DNA of 64,000 nucleotides from Rhododendron vialii (GCF_030253575.1 NC_080568.1:19802501-19866500), one strand, 5' to 3'. Shown: positions 21,780 to 38,757, numbered from the stretch's first letter. Program-made: numbers and translations. The notes: generated from the letters alone by a model not told the origin.

Positions 21780-22099
21780 TTGGTTCGGTCCGGTCCGGTT
21801 TGACTAGTCTAATCCGATTTTTATGGCATGATAACAAAACATGAACTTTTGGTGATTTCAACTAATGTAGGCTGGTCGGGTCGGGTGCGTCCGATCAAAA
21901 CCGAAGTAAACTATATGAATTCGTTACCTTTTGGTCGGGTCGGGTAAGAAAAAACAGCCCTCCGAGCCCGAACCGAAAACTGCTTTTTTTGGAAAAATGT
22001 ACCCGTACCCGACCGAACCACATGTTCGGCTCCGCCCGAAACCCTTCAGATCGGGTCGGATCGGGTCCGTCGGGGCTCGGTTTTTTTGCACACCCCTAT
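21780..22099. mobile_element. Fragment of hAT-like MITE with CGGGTCGGGT arrays
   Basis: Repeated GGTCGGGTCGGGT and CCGAACCGAA motifs end in TTTTTTGCACACCCCTA, the inverse of the common plant terminus TAGGGGTGTGCAAA. The other terminus and target duplication were not found. Confidence 0.45.
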
Positions 22100-22753
22100 C
22101 TCTCATTTACCCTTGAGTTGGTTGCTTACCCTTGCCTCTTAATTCACCCTTGCCTTGGTTGTTTTGCTACATGAAGAATTATCCAAAAACTGCACCGTTT
22201 AATTGCCCCACAAAAGGCTGCAGACAGTACAGCATCGCCCAGTCCCATATACACACACACATAGGTACTGCAGCCTTCCCCAGGGCCAGTTCCATATACA
22301 CACACAGGTACATACGCAGACACCTAAATGTGTGTATATCCGATTATCTGGTCCCATTTAATTCGGATTAGAAGATAGCAAATCAAACCAACCAAACCAA
22401 ATTTTCTTTGATTTCATTATTAAAAGAACCCATTACCTGTAAAAACCAAACAAAACCACCAATTTGATCCGGTTTCTCGATTTTGTTCGGTCTAACATGA
22501 GATGGTCAAATATGAGCAACGGGAAAAGTAGACTATTGGACTATTGAGCAAAAGAACCAAAAAAAAAAGAGAGAAGAGAGAAACGAGAAAGCCAATACTT
22601 GGACGCTTCGAGGACTCGGAAAACAGCGACTAGATGTTCCCGATATGCAGACTTTTTGTTTCTCTTTCGCCAATGAAATCATCGATACCCAGTTCACAAT
22701 TGGGGGAAATTTCGAAGAGAGAGAGAGAGTAGCAGCCGGAAATCCCAACTGCA

Positions 22754-25700
22754 ATGCCCAGCTGCGCCGTGGACGGAGGCTGTCCCACGGACTACATTTC
22801 CATCTCCATCTCCCTCCTCTCCATCATCTTGTACCTTCCTCAACTCTTAGAATCACGTTTACGCATATGAGTTTTGATTGTATTTTTTTTTTTTACTTCC
22901 CTTAGGAGGTCACATGTAAATCAGAGACATGATTGCTAGTGATAATTGGCCCATTTTAAAGCGACTTTGGTTGTTTATGAGGCTGTTTTCTTCGTTTGGG
23001 TGATTTGATCTGTACAAGTTGGAGGTTTGGGTTGAGTTAAACGGGACTGTGATGCTTAATTGGGTATGGGTATTTCGTGAACTAAAATAAGTGCAGATTG
23101 TGGTTGACATTGGTTCGATCTTCTTTCCAATAGGGAAACGCTTCGTTTGATAGACGTGGATACAAATCAAGGGATCTATTTGTGCAAGTTTTGACCAAAT
23201 TGGAAGTTGTTTAGCTACTAGTGATTGTGAAAGCAGAGTCCAAGATTGGTGGTTAGAGGTATATGAGAGGTGGGCTTTGTGGGGATACTGTATGACTACG
23301 ATCTTTAGCATGAAGGATTTAGATCAATTTTTTGGCCAAACGGTAGGATGTTAGTATGTTAGTTAAGTTGGATTACTACAAGAGGGTATCGACGCTATTC
23401 CATCAGCAAGAACTCATAACCTCCTAGCACCGAAGTACTGGTACATGACCAACTGAGCTAGAGGCCTTGGTCGAGGGATTTAGATCACTCATATCCTTCT
23501 TCCCACTAATTTTATCAATCTCATTGTCAAAATCAATATGTTGAGTAGTAAATCTGAATTTGAGCTATTCTTATTGACCAGTAATGTCAAATCCCTTAGT
23601 TGAGATCCATACCTGTTCAAACAGAGGCTTAGATTTTGCCAATGAACAATCTGCTGTCTATATTGTTATATTGTTTTCAATTTCACAGTTTTCTTCTCTT
23701 TGAGACATAAATTTACCTGGAAGATGAAACAAAACTTGATGGTCTGTTCTTTGTATCCAACTAATTTGCTTTTTGCTCATCCTATTCTTCTCCTTATTTG
23801 TTTCACTTGCATATAGGGTCATGCGCTTACAATAATTTCAAAAAAGAAAAGAAAAGCAAATACAATCAAAGAATCTTTTGGAGCCTTCTTTTGTTTAGTG
23901 GTAGGAACATACCAGGGACGACCGGTGACTCGTCCTTTTAGTTTCCTATCGTTACCTGATATGATTAATGTACTTACGTATGGTTGGAACATTCCATTAT
24001 GATTGTTGTATTCCTTTCTATTTCTAGGTGGGCTTGTTTCAGAGGCTTTTTTTTTTTGCTGCTGTTTTTTGACTGCTCTCTTGTTTCAGGCTTCTCATAT
24101 GGTCAACATCGCCTTTTCTAATTCACAAGGTTCCTCTTCCTAAAGGCAGCAATTTTTGGCTCCCGGTGATTCAAGTTTTTGCTAGCTTAAACCTTTTGTT
24201 GTCAATTGTGGTAGGGTTGAATTTCTATTTCTTGGTCCATTTTATGATGTTGTAAATGCCACATTTATGATAATGCCTCTGTAGGTTGATGTTTGCTTTT
24301 ACACGATGATTTATGCAGATGTCCGTCAATTTCCTGAAATATAAGAAAAGCCATTGGTGGCAATCTTGCTATCTCTGGGCAGGTTATCCCCGTTATTTTT
24401 CCTTTATGTTTCATTATTAGTAACTTTCTTGTTTGTTGTTTTCGCCATGTTGTCTTCTGTCTTTAGTACTTTGTCTTGAATACCTATCTGTACCAAGCAT
24501 TTGTTTAAGGACAATTTCCTTACAGTTTGGGTTGAAGGGCCTCTTGGATTTGGTTTGTTGTTGAGCTGCCGCATTGTCCAAGCTTTCCAACTGTATTTCA
24601 TATTTGTGAGGTATGGCACATTTCATAGACTCTAAAATTTTCTCTCTGGATTTTAAATGTGATTCATATAAGTAAAGGATGGATATGAACAAAGAGGAAT
24701 ATACTGGAAATAGAGGCCAACAAACTTATGCCTTGTTCGGTTGCCTTTTTGGTTTTTTCTTTGTTTGGTTTTTGGGGTAATGAGTGGAGAGAGAAATTAG
24801 GATAATAATTAGAGATAGGGGTAATGAATGGAGAGAGATAGAGAGACAAATGAGAGTAATGATTGGAGATAGGGGTAATGAGTGAAGAGAGAAATGAGAG
24901 TAATGATTGGAGATAGGGGTAATGAGTGAAGAGAGAAATGAGAGTAATGATTGGAAGTAGGGATAATGAGTATTTTTGGAATTGGAATTTTTTTTCCAAG
25001 TTTACTACCAAATGAAGCATTAGATAGTGCAAATTTTATTTGTTCAATGCCAATTTTTGTCGGTCGGCTGTTGCATGATGCTCCATTCAAGAGTTGACAA
25101 CTTGTTGGTTGCAATGAATTAGTGGATGTTGAGTTTCATGGAATGAACGGGCATAGGATTGTTGAAGATGATGAGCTTTTGGCGAATGCATGCATCACAG
25201 TTGTCTTCAACTCTTTGAAGCATGGACAATAAAAAGGTGGCGTTGTCCATGTCGAACACTGACGGTCCTCAAACAAGTGTCTAATATTCTTTTTTCCGTG
25301 TCTATTATTAGGAAATATTAATTCGGGCACGTGTCCGACACTTCTTGGTATCTATAACTAAGAAATAAGATGTGATTGACAAGAAACTTGCTAACATGTG
25401 ATTATCAAAGATTTCAGAATTTGACACAACACTATAGTATACAAAGTTGGGAAAATAGTAATTCTTAAGACTAATCAGTTTTTTTTTTCTTTTCTTTTTA
25501 ATTCAATTGAAAATTTCTAAGAATTTCTGGATGAAACCTAAACCGTGCTCATCATGGCTTTTAAGGATGTTTTAAGTCCCATGTCAATCTAGATTCTTCA
25601 TAACTTATTGTATTTGATCTATTATACAAATTGGGATGTATGCTTATGGTGATATATGTGCACAATTATACATTCGCGTACGTATAATTGGATGTATCCC

Positions 25701-28700
25701 CAACGTGTCTGTGTCCAACCTTTTAGATAAATAAGATGTCCGCGTGTCATGTTGTGTCGTATCCGTGTCCCCTGTCCATATCTGTACCCTTATCCTTGCT
25801 CATTTATTGCATTCAGTTTCATGCTGCTCTCTCATGTTGTTTTACTCTAGTTGAACGAGTTGTGGTGTTGTTTTTTTTTTTTTTTTTGCTTCTACAATAC
25901 TTACTTTCTCACTTTTGATTTTCAGGAGGCGCTTACCACCCATGAGATCACATATTTTTCTTCCCTTGATTCTGTTGCCTTGGATTGCTGGCGCTGCGCG
26001 TAAGAATTACAGTCATGTTAGTCTTGTATGGAAGATTGGTTTTAATTTTCTTGCAAATAAACTTGTTATTCTATCTCCCCAAGGCCTCTAAGTTTTAATG
26101 TTCCTTGTGGCCCTCTTGCCTGAATCTGTGACAGAACCAATGTGTTAGGTCTTCATAACCGATCTTTTGCTTTATTTCGTAGGTCTTTTTTGTCCTTTCT
26201 TCTCTTTGATTGAGGTTTTAAGGTAATCTCGACATAATGTTTTTTTGTGTAGTTATCCACATCGCAAGACCTCTAAATGATCGGTGCCACATGAGGACTC
26301 AATGGACCATCCCAGTCGTTTGCTTCCATGCACTGTATGTTGCTGCTTTGGTTGGCCTTACGGGTGCCATTCGTCACATAGAGTTCCGGTTTCATGAACT
26401 CAAAGACCTCTGGCGTGGAATACTTATGTCCACTTCTTCCATAGGTAGATATTGCGGATTTCCTCTCAGTTTTTTCTATACTGTATGGGTACATATTGAA
26501 TGTTATATACATAGTTGAGAAAGAAATACGGCCCTTTTGGTGCACTGCTAGAATTTAAAAGAAATCAAAAGAGATGGTCCACCACATCAAAGGAGTCATT
26601 TGAAGAAAAACACACTTTTATGGTCAAAATTTTGGTTTATGTGGCATTTTGTACCATTCATACTTCTCCTCTCCGCATGGATAACTTATGGAATTTATAA
26701 AATACTATTTTCCAATCTATCCTAAAATTTAGGAACTGGAATTATGGATGGTAAGTAAATACTCTTCACACAAGGAATGTGCCATATGCACGAGTTATTT
26801 TAGAAAGTGGTGCCATCAAAGAGGCTTTTCATTAGTTGCTGGTTTGACTGAAGAGAAGTTTCTACATGACACTACACACCAGCATATGAATGTCCCGTCA
26901 TTGCAGAGACTCGAGTTCCCGAACTCTGGATCATGTAGTTCTGTTTTTGTGGTTAGAACTTAGAAGCTGTATGTTTTCCTAGATTTTGCTTAATACTTTT
27001 AAAACATTACTATCTACCTCAAATGTGTTCGCTTTAACTTACCTCACTTGTGCTGCTAATATTGGCACTACCCTCTTATACCGGTGTTCAAAGATTTGGT
27101 CACAGTCTTGATGGAAATCCCTCTATTCACACCCACTTGTTATTCTACGCCCAGGAATATGGGTGGTTGCTTACGTTTTGAATGAAATTCATGACGATAT
27201 TGAAGAGCTTCAGGTTGCCTCAAGGTTTCTGCTCTTAACTATGGTATGCTTTTCTTATTTTCTATTATGTTAAACCTTTCCTTTAATATGCAGATCTGGT
27301 CAAATATTCTGAATTTCTGATTACTTTCTCCAGATACAATTAGGCTTATGTTTAGGCATGCGTTTGGCTTGTGTTTCAGCATTCATTTGTATAGTTGCCC
27401 TTTTTTTGTCTTCTTTTGCATTCCCTTCGTCCCATAAAGTCAACGATAAAAATGCGTAGATTTCCAAAAACTAACCGTCAGTTGAGGTCCCCATAGAGGA
27501 TAAGCAATGTGAGATGGAGGGAGTAATTGATAAACATCTCGAAGTGAATAGAAAAGAATGATGAAGAAATTACATGTCTTTCGTAATTTTATCAGCTTAG
27601 ATTGAATTGAAGTTATTCATAATGGAACCCTGCAAGTATTTGCTATTATATGTGCAGTAATCTTACTTCCACAGGCAAGTATATATGTGCTGGCTTTCTT
27701 CTCTATATCGAGTTCTCAACCTCTGGTCTCCCAAATGAGTCTAAGGAAAAAGGACGGTCCGGACTTTGAGACAATGGGTCAGGCTCTGGGCATACCTGAT
27801 AGTGGGCTACTTGTACAGAGGGAATCAACTCAAGTCATAGATCCTAAGGAACCTCTTGATAAACTTCTTCCGAACAAACGATTTCGTCAATCTTTCATGG
27901 CATTTGCAGACAGGTGTTTCCTCCGTAAACAAATTGGGTTATATCACGGTTATGATTAAGTTTTGTTGTAGATGAGTATTATTTTTTTGATTTTCTAAGA
28001 GTTGCAGTTGTTTAGCTGGGGAAAGCGTGCATTTCTACGAGGAAGTGCATGAGCTTAACAAGATACGTGTGGATGATACTGTTAGAAGACTTTACATGGC
28101 ACGACATATCATCGAAAAGTACATAGTTCCGGGTAAATAGACTTTTTGTATTGTTTGGCTTACAATTCCTTAACCAAACAACTCATGAAAGTGAACAAAG
28201 ATCATTCGACGACTAAGAATATTCGGCTGCTCCTTTGCATAGATATCCACTTCTGGGCAATTGGCATATTCTGACTATACTTTGCCCAATAATTCCTTGC
28301 ACAGGTTCGACAATGGAAGTGAATATATCATATCGAAGCCGGCAAGACATTTTGAGCACTGCTGATCTGGCACAACCTGATCTCTTCCGAAATGCACTAA
28401 ATGAACTTGTGCAGCTCATGATAATGGTTAGTTCCTCACCTGAGAAATTCATAATACTGCTTGCTTGCCTCTGTATGAGGCCTGATACAACGATCATTAA
28501 TCTAACTTTTTCTTTTTTGTATCTTCTCTCTCGCTCTCTTTTGAAGAATTTGGCAAAAGATTACTGGTCATCAACGTTCTTCCTTAAATTTAAAGAAGAA
28601 GCCAATATGTGGGCAATTGACCATGATCTGGAACAGGCGACTACTGGTTGGAACTTCTCTCCTCGGTTGAGTTCTGTTCATGGCATTGATGACCCATTTA

Positions 28701-28756
28701 ACCAAGATCAACCTTCCAAGGACCCTGACCACGTTCATGATTTGGATCTACAATGA
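22754..28756 (+). CDS. RGS1: Regulator of G-protein signalling 1 (seven-helix RGS protein)
   Basis: Eleven exons in consistent phase: 22754-22830, 24090-24210, 24319-24382, 24526-24610, 25926-25999, 26253-26444, 27155-27243, 27675-27913, 28008-28132, 28305-28426, 28547-28756; 465 aa against 459 in Arabidopsis RGS1. The N-terminal half has seven hydrophobic helices with family blocks [70 protein letters not shown] and [10 protein letters not shown]. The RGS domain (about residues 290-415) carries [55 protein letters not shown] and [13 protein letters not shown]. The tail keeps [10 protein letters not shown], matching the Arabidopsis phosphoserine cluster used in glucose-triggered endocytosis. 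Role (established for the family): plasma-membrane GTPase-accelerating protein for the self-activating Galpha, in sugar and stress signalling. The donor at 22831 was chosen because it restores the family's length and frame. No defect seen. Confidence 0.97.
23385..23472 (-). mobile_element. tRNA-derived SINE fragment in RGS1 intron 1
   Basis: On the minus strand, CTAGCTCAGTTGGTCATG is a canonical Pol III A box, and AGGTTATGAGTTCTTGC sits at B-box distance in degraded form. Ends are not defined. Confidence 0.55.
24778..24975. repeat. Minisatellite in RGS1 intron 4
   Basis: Four to five units of about 45 bp built on GGTAATGAGTGAAGAGAGAA and ATGAGAGTAATGATTGGAGA, increasingly uniform toward the right. 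Intron 4 runs 24611-25925. The array may be the core of a MITE whose outer parts lie at about 24730 and 25020. Confidence 0.8.
27421..27523. mobile_element. Short Stowaway relic in RGS1 intron 7
   Basis: TTCCCTTCGTCCCATAAAGT at the left and GATGGAGGGAG at the right resemble Stowaway ends. Only about 100 bp remain between them. Confidence 0.5.
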
Positions 28757-30116
28757 CATTGGGGCTGTCCAACAATAGTACTACTAGTTCTCTTTGCTCA
28801 AACGGGTACGATTACTGATTCTGCAGAGGCAGATACTCTTTCCACCCGTTGGCATATAAATTAGTTGAAATAGATACGCATGTCGAACGTGGAAGCTGAT
28901 CAAACCTGTTGATATGGGAAATCAAATTCATAGCTATAACATTTGGATACTTGATCACATTGGCGGAATCAGCAAATTTTTGCCAAACTTATGCATTTGC
29001 TGCTTATTGCAAATCAATGCATACTGTTCACCAGTCAGATGTTGTAATGGAAAAGCTCTTTTTGTGCATATTTCATTATTTCCTAGTGATACGAGTGTTC
29101 AAAGGATTGATACATCAAGGACATGGAGTTGCGCTCTGCTGAATATGATTGCAGTGCAGTTGAATCTTGGACACGGGCGAAGCGTCGGATGAGGGAGTGG
29201 AAAATTATTAATTTGGTGTTCCTCTTTCTCTCATAAAAATGATGGTTGTAGGACAATTTTAGCTTGCGATCTATGAGGAAAGTAACAGCAGAATTTTGAG
29301 ATTCAGCTCTTGTACTGGTAGTACCAACTATGCACAAATTTTTTTTTTTTTTTTTTTGACATTATTATTGTTATGTATGCCAGTATTTCACACGGTATAC
29401 ATTTTTCAGCGTGCTTTTGATTTCTCCTCATCAATTGCCGTAAAATGCTTTGGATCTTGATGAGTAACACTAAAATGGGCATGCGTTTACTGGGCCTTTT
29501 CAACACTGGGCCTTTTCGAGATCTCTCTCATTTTTTCTTTGAATGGGCAAGAAGTGTTAATTGTTAGCTGTAGTTGGAGAGGGTTAGAATCTACGTGTTA
29601 TGCATGAAAGTAAAAGGTGTCTATTAATTGACCACAACTCTGCTTGAAAAAAATAAAAAAATAAAAACATCTCACTCATTTGGAGTCGTTATAATTGAGG
29701 AATCGTTTAGGGACCACTTATCATGAAATGCCTCAACAAATAATAGCTCTATGTGGCTAATGAAGATCAATACCGTGGGGAGGTGGTGTGCCATCCAGAC
29801 CGTTGATCTCAGCAATCAACGGTCCGGATTCCACAACACAGTGCCGCACAACACCTCCCCCGAGCTACCACAAGCCCATCTTATTCTAGATGTGATCAAT
29901 TCATGTTCCGATATATGTAATGTATGCCATAGGAGTCAAAAGCAGAGACTAATTATACCATTACTAGGAGTCACATTATCGGTTGTAAAATTTGTGTCAC
30001 CCATAATCCTCTAGTACGACCATCCACTTCTCTTTTGAACTCTCATTTTGTGTCCTCACTCTAAGTTCTCTGTCTCACAAACTTTAATAATTTGTCATGT
30101 TTTGAAACACGATTTT

Positions 30117-30151
<35 letters not shown>

Positions 30152-31446
30152 TTCCCTTCTTTTGCTCGTGTTCACGCATGCATGTACATTACGTGATACA
30201 TGTCAATACTATTCAACATTTTATTCGGTTAATTAGGGAAGTTTGTAAGGAAAAACTCATGAAACTTCGAATGTCGTGGGACTCTTTAACTTGTTTGTAC
30301 TCTCAAATAGTTCACATTTCACCGAGGATATAAGATTTCAATGAGATGAAGAAACGGACTTCTAATTACTTTAAGATAACGATTCGAGCTTTGAGTAGGA
30401 ACTTAGGAATCACAAAGCCACCCCTTACACCAAACATGGGATATATTTTAATTATTCACATGAAGATCAGGTAATTGATTAGACATTGACAGTCAAATTA
30501 ATGATAGGTTCACGTTTATCTTACAAATTTGTTATCATAATCTTTGTTAGACCCATTTTATATTTTCAAGACAAACGTGATCCAATCATGTAACTAATGA
30601 TGCATGCATGCATGCGTCCTTCCGCCAGCACTATAAAGGAGAAAATGGTGGAAAAATAGATAGCACATTTAAAATGCGGATAGATGTGGGCTCTCCGACC
30701 GGCGCGTACCCGAGAGAGTCATCACCCTGATTTTTGAGATGGATGACTCGAGAAACCAATGACTTATTTGAAAATGACTTTTGGTCTAGCAAAAAACGTC
30801 GAGACTTTGGGTCCGGGAGCCATGTTACGAATCGGGAAGATTTTGTTGAAAAGCACCCCACTCGTCTCGTGAAACCGGTCTCTACTAAACATTTTCAAAA
30901 GGAAAAATTTTCATGAATCTTTTGGAAAATAAAGCTCTTTAATAAGCAAATAAGAGGGGAAGAGACATGGGAAATATATCACATTGACGTGTACGTGGTG
31001 CTATCAGTACAGAGGTGACAAAGATGATGCAATGCATAAAAGAAAGGAGAAACTTCTTGAAAAATTGTCTAGACTACTATGATCTCCTTCACGGCATACT
31101 ATAATGCCACACACGACTTTGCAATATGCCATGCGGGATATCTGTTCTGTTATCAAACTGTCATCAACTCTCAGAATGTTACTTTCAACGTTTTTGAGAG
31201 GCATCCGAAGATGCTCAGTCATTGGGTCACTTTAGGACAGTACCATTTCATCAAGCCATGGACGTAAAACAACTTTTAGTACGTTTAATCGCATGAAATG
31301 GTCAAGGAAACCTTGTTTATAAAACGGAACATGGCTTGTAGATATGATCTTATTCTGAGAACACTGATAACTGATTTCTCAACAACAGAAACAGACCTTA
31401 TAAAAGATAACTTTGATGCAGACAGTTTAAACAAGAAAACAATAGA
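28757..31446. other. Intergenic spacer after RGS1
   Basis: The first 500-600 bases are probably the RGS1 3' untranslated region. A (CT)n tract lies at about 30116-30148 and a T-run at 29340-29357. No gene is supported. 30630-30870 is of higher complexity and may be repeat-derived, but I could not place it. Confidence 0.45.
29776..29870. mobile_element. Small fold-back element
   Basis: GGGGAGGTGGTGTGCC at the left pairs with the inverse of GGCACAACACCTCCCC-like sequence at the right. The centre holds GACCGTTGAT...AATCAACGGTCC. About 95 bp; no target duplication was identified. Confidence 0.55.
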
Positions 31447-31917
31447 TGATGAAAGGCCGTGCACTTGAACACACTACGCCGCGTGGCATAGTGCCTTCAG
31501 GAGCGTAGCTGTTTTATTTTCTAAAAATGATTTTTAAGTCAAAACTTAACCAAAGGGGGTTAAGTCTGACTGTAAAAAAAGGTCCTTCAGGGTCAAAACT
31601 GAGCCTAACCCAAGGAAACTTAATTTTTACCTTCGATCTTGAGTTTGGATGAGGACGGATGACAGTGGATGAGCGTTGGTAAGGTCGGTTGAGAAAAAAG
31701 AGGCGTGGATGTGTGTAATAGATGGGTATATTGGGTAGTTGGGATCTTAAAGTGAGTAAAATGACTCACTTTTAATGGTGAGGAGAAAAATAGAAGACTC
31801 TGAGAAAGGAGAAACTTAGAGAATAATGTTTTTAGAACAAATTTTCTCAAGACTTGGAAGTAAGGAGTGGGTGTGAAAGCATGATGAGAGAGAAAGAGAG
31901 TTCAAGACTCTTTCCCC

Positions 31918-31942
31918 GGGGGGGGGGGGGGGGGGGGGGGGG
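31918..31942. repeat. G25 homopolymer
   Basis: Twenty-five consecutive G residues directly after CCCC. The left boundary of the duplicated segment falls at its right edge. Confidence 0.9.
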
Positions 31943-32149
31943 ATATTTATAGACAAGAGTCAAGGATTTTGAATTCAAATGGTGGAAGTATTTTCTGTGC
32001 GGGTCAGAAGTGCTTTTTCAGCTTAGTCAACTTGTAGCTGTTGCTCAAGTGGGCGTGACCGAGAACTAGCTGAGTCAGTTAGAACTTTACCTAAAATGCC
32101 ATGCAGTTAACCTGATCATGACCTCGCGCGGCATAATGAATTCTATTAT

Positions 32150-35343
<3,194 letters not shown>

Positions 35344-35573
35344 ATTATGCCGTGCGGTGTAGACGTGTTCCACGCAGTATTCTAGGTCCAATCCAGGATT
35401 TTTGGGCTTTTGGGGTTTGACTTGAAGGAGTTCTTTACCCAAGCTTTCAAAGGTATTGTTTCCTTTATTTTATCATCGGGTTGTTCAAAGACTCTCCAAA
35501 GTCTGGATTGAGGTGTCTACAATAGAATTATGAGGAAGGTGGTTAGATCAATACACATATGTAATTAGCTTAA

Positions 35574-35811
35574 GGCCCATTCCGGAATATAAAATAAGTA
35601 CTTATTTTTTAAGAAGGAAATTTCAAACTTAAAAATAATGTATTTACGCAAATAATTTTTCTACCAATATGGATCTTGTTTAATAGATCTCGTCAAGAAC
35701 TTTAATACGTTGCAAAAAAAATTAAAAAATTATTTTTTACTTACACTATTTTTAAGTTTGAAAATATAAAATAAGCTATTTATTTTTTAAGAAGATTTCT
35801 GGAACAATGCC
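35574..35811 (+). mobile_element. Tourist-like MITE, copy A
   Basis: GGCCCATTCCGGAA to TTCTGGAACAATGCC, flanked by TAA on both sides (35571-35573, 35812-35814). 238 bp. Confidence 0.88.
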
Positions 35812-36018
35812 TAATTATATACCTACTTTACTTTTACATGCCCAGCCCCACAACAGTATCAATTAATAGTCACATGATATGTGACATCGATCCATGACTA
35901 GCTAGGCAAATACTCCATAAATACCCTGCTCCTATCCGACCCACCACCCTCTCCTTCGGGCAAATACTCATTTCTCATTAAGTACTATAGCCCCTTTGAA
36001 TGAAGAGATTTCATGAAA

Positions 36019-36165
36019 GGAAAATTCTAAAATCGGCCTATTGGACTGACAATAATAAATGTGTGAATATGTATTAAAGGGTGCAAAAAATACACAGAAT
36101 TACGTGTTTTTCTTGTTTTCAAGTGTATTTATCGTCAGCCCAGTGAGCTGACAATAGCAAGACCG
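36019..36165. mobile_element. 147-bp MITE with 9-bp target duplication
   Basis: Starts GGAAAATTCTAAAATCGG, ends TGACAATAGCAAGACCG, with a perfect 9-bp duplication TTCATGAAA (36010-36018, 36166-36174). The unoccupied site is present in copy B at 37790-37798. The subterminal motif GGACTGACAATA is inverted at the other side. Same family as 57180-57456. A 9-bp duplication suggests Mutator-type mobilisation. Confidence 0.9.
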
Positions 36166-37349
36166 TTCATGAAAAAAGAAAGAAAAGGGTTGTAGTTTCT
36201 TAAGATGTTACTCATTTAGATTGAACATTTTGGTGAAAAATGGAGAAAAAAGTAAAAAAAAAAAGTTTTGATTGGTCTTTCTTCTTTCTCACCCAATATC
36301 ACCAAAAATGGAGAGAAAGAGCTTCCCTTTCTTTTCTCCTCCTTTCTCATCATCCAAAGAGAGTGTTAAGGGTGTTTGGCCACTTTTATTACTAAATTAT
36401 TGAATGTTATATTTTTGCATTTTGAAGGTTTGAGAGCAAATTGATTTTAAAATCTATTTTAAAAGGCATTCTCCAATTTATTTTTAAAATTTTGTTTTCC
36501 AAATTTGTTGTCACATCCGCAGGTTCCTTGTGAATTCTCCATACAAATTTACACATGCACCACACAAATTTACACACCAGCCTTCTGCAAGATTTACATT
36601 ATTAATATCAAAATGCTTTTACAGGTTCTAGTTATAATTCTAAAATTCATAGTCAACCATGCATAATCCATAATATGAAAAGTAATTAACTCCCGGATAC
36701 CCTCTTGCAATTACATTTTTGTGTTGAGGCTTTAATTACTACAGAACACTTGAAGAGGATATGTCATGGGTCATTAATCTACCCCTGAGGTGGTAGTTCA
36801 AGTGGTTGAAGCAGCTAGCATAATATTGCTCTTCTTCTATCATTTTTTAGTTTGATACTTGGGACCAGACGGTGGAGAGAAGGAGCTCCAATTTAATTTG
36901 TACTTCTGGGGGTATATTTATAGGCAAGAGCCAAGGATTTTGAATTCAAATGGTGGAGGTATTTTCAGGGTGGGCTAGAAGTGCTTTTTCAGCTTAGCCA
37001 ACTTGTAGTTGTGGCTCAAGTGGGTGTGACCGACAGCTAGCTGAGCCAGTTAGAACTTCACCTAAAATGTCGTGCGGTTAACCTGATCATGACCTCGTGC
37101 GGCATAATGAATTCTATTATGCCATGCGGTGTAAAAGTGTTCCGCGCGGTATTGTAGGTCCAGTCCAGGATTTTTGGGCTTTTGGGGTTTGACCTGAAGG
37201 AGTCCTTAATTTATCCAAGTTCTCAAATGTATTGTTTCATTTATTTCATCATCGGGATGTTCAAAGACCCTCCAAGGTCCGGATTGGGGTGTCTACAATA
37301 GAATTATGGGGAAGGTGGTTAGATCAATACATATATGTAATTAGCTTAA

Positions 37350-37590
37350 GGCCCCGTTTCGGAACGTAAAATAAGTACTTATTTTTTAAGAAGGCAATTT
37401 CAATATAAAAAATAATGTATTCACGCAAATAATTTTCCTACTAATATGGATTTTGTTTAATAGATCTCATCAAGAACTTTAATACGTTGCAAAAAAAAAA
37501 TTTAAAAATTATTTTTTATTTTCATTATTTTTAAGTTTGAAAATATAAAATAATCTATTTATTTTTTAAGAAGATTTCTGGAACAATGCC
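37350..37590 (+). mobile_element. Tourist-like MITE, copy B
   Basis: GGCCCCGTTTCGGAACG to TTCTGGAACAATGCC with TAA flanks. It is the duplicated partner of 35574-35811. Confidence 0.88.
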
Positions 37591-38757
37591 TAATTATATA
37601 CCTACTTTACATTTACATGCCCAGCCCCACAACAGTATCAATTAATAGTCACATGATATGTGACATCGATCCATGACTAGCTAGGCAAATACTCCATAAC
37701 TACCCTGCTCCTATCCGACCCACCACCCTCCTCCGTCGGGCAAATACTCATTTCTCATTAAGTACTATAGCCCCTTTGGATGAAGAGATTTCATGAAAAA
37801 AGAAAGAAAAGGGTTGTAGTTTCTTAAGAAATTACTCATTTAAATTGAACATTTTGGTAAAAAATGGAGAAAAAAGTACAAAAAAAAGAGTTTTGATTGG
37901 TCCTTCTTCTTTCTCACCCAATCTCACCAAAAATGGAGAGAAAGAGCTTCCCTTTCTTTTCTCCTCCTTTCTCATCATCCAAAGGGAGTGTTAAGGGTGT
38001 TTGGCCACTTTTATTATTAAATTATTGAATGTTATATTTTTGCATTTTGAAGGTTTGAGAGCAAATTGATTTTAAAATCTATTTTAAAAGGCATTCTCCA
38101 ATTTATTTTTAAAATTTTGTTTTCCAAATTTGTTGTCACATCCGCAGGTTCCTTGTGAATTCTCCATACAAATTTACACATGCACCACACAAATTTACAC
38201 ACCAGCCTTCTGCAAGATTTACATTATTAATATCAAAATGCTTTTACAGGTTCTAGTTATAATTCTAAAATTCATAGTCAACCATGCATAATCCATAATA
38301 TGAAAAGTAATTAACTCCCGGATACCCTCTTGCAATTACATTTTTGTGTTGAGGCTTTAATTACTACAGTACACTTGAAGAGGATATGTCATGGGTCATT
38401 AATCTACCCCTGAGGTGGTAGTTTAAGTGGTTGGAGCAGCTAGCATAACGTTGCTCTTCTTCCATCATTTTTTAGTTTGATACTTGGGACCAGATGGTGG
38501 GGAGAAGGAGCTCCAATTTAATTTGTACTTCAGTGGAGGCCTAGTGACGGAGCTCGCAACGTGGTGACTAATCAATAAATATCCTGCCGGGACGTATCAG
38601 CTATAAGTTAAGTCCAAACATTCTAAATCAGGTGGGTTTCCCAGTTGATGGGGAAGTCGCTATGCGTTAGTTGATCAATCCAGACTATCCTTTCCCGGGA
38701 CAAATTAATTAGTCTAAGTTATGGGTCATTCTTGATGTTTCTACTCATCGAACCAAA

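Noticed and set aside
25240-25790. GTGTCCGACAC and GTATCCGTGTCC motifs in RGS1 intron 4
   Set aside because: Possibly ends of the dispersed repeat seen at 5713, but too diverged and incomplete to annotate as an element.
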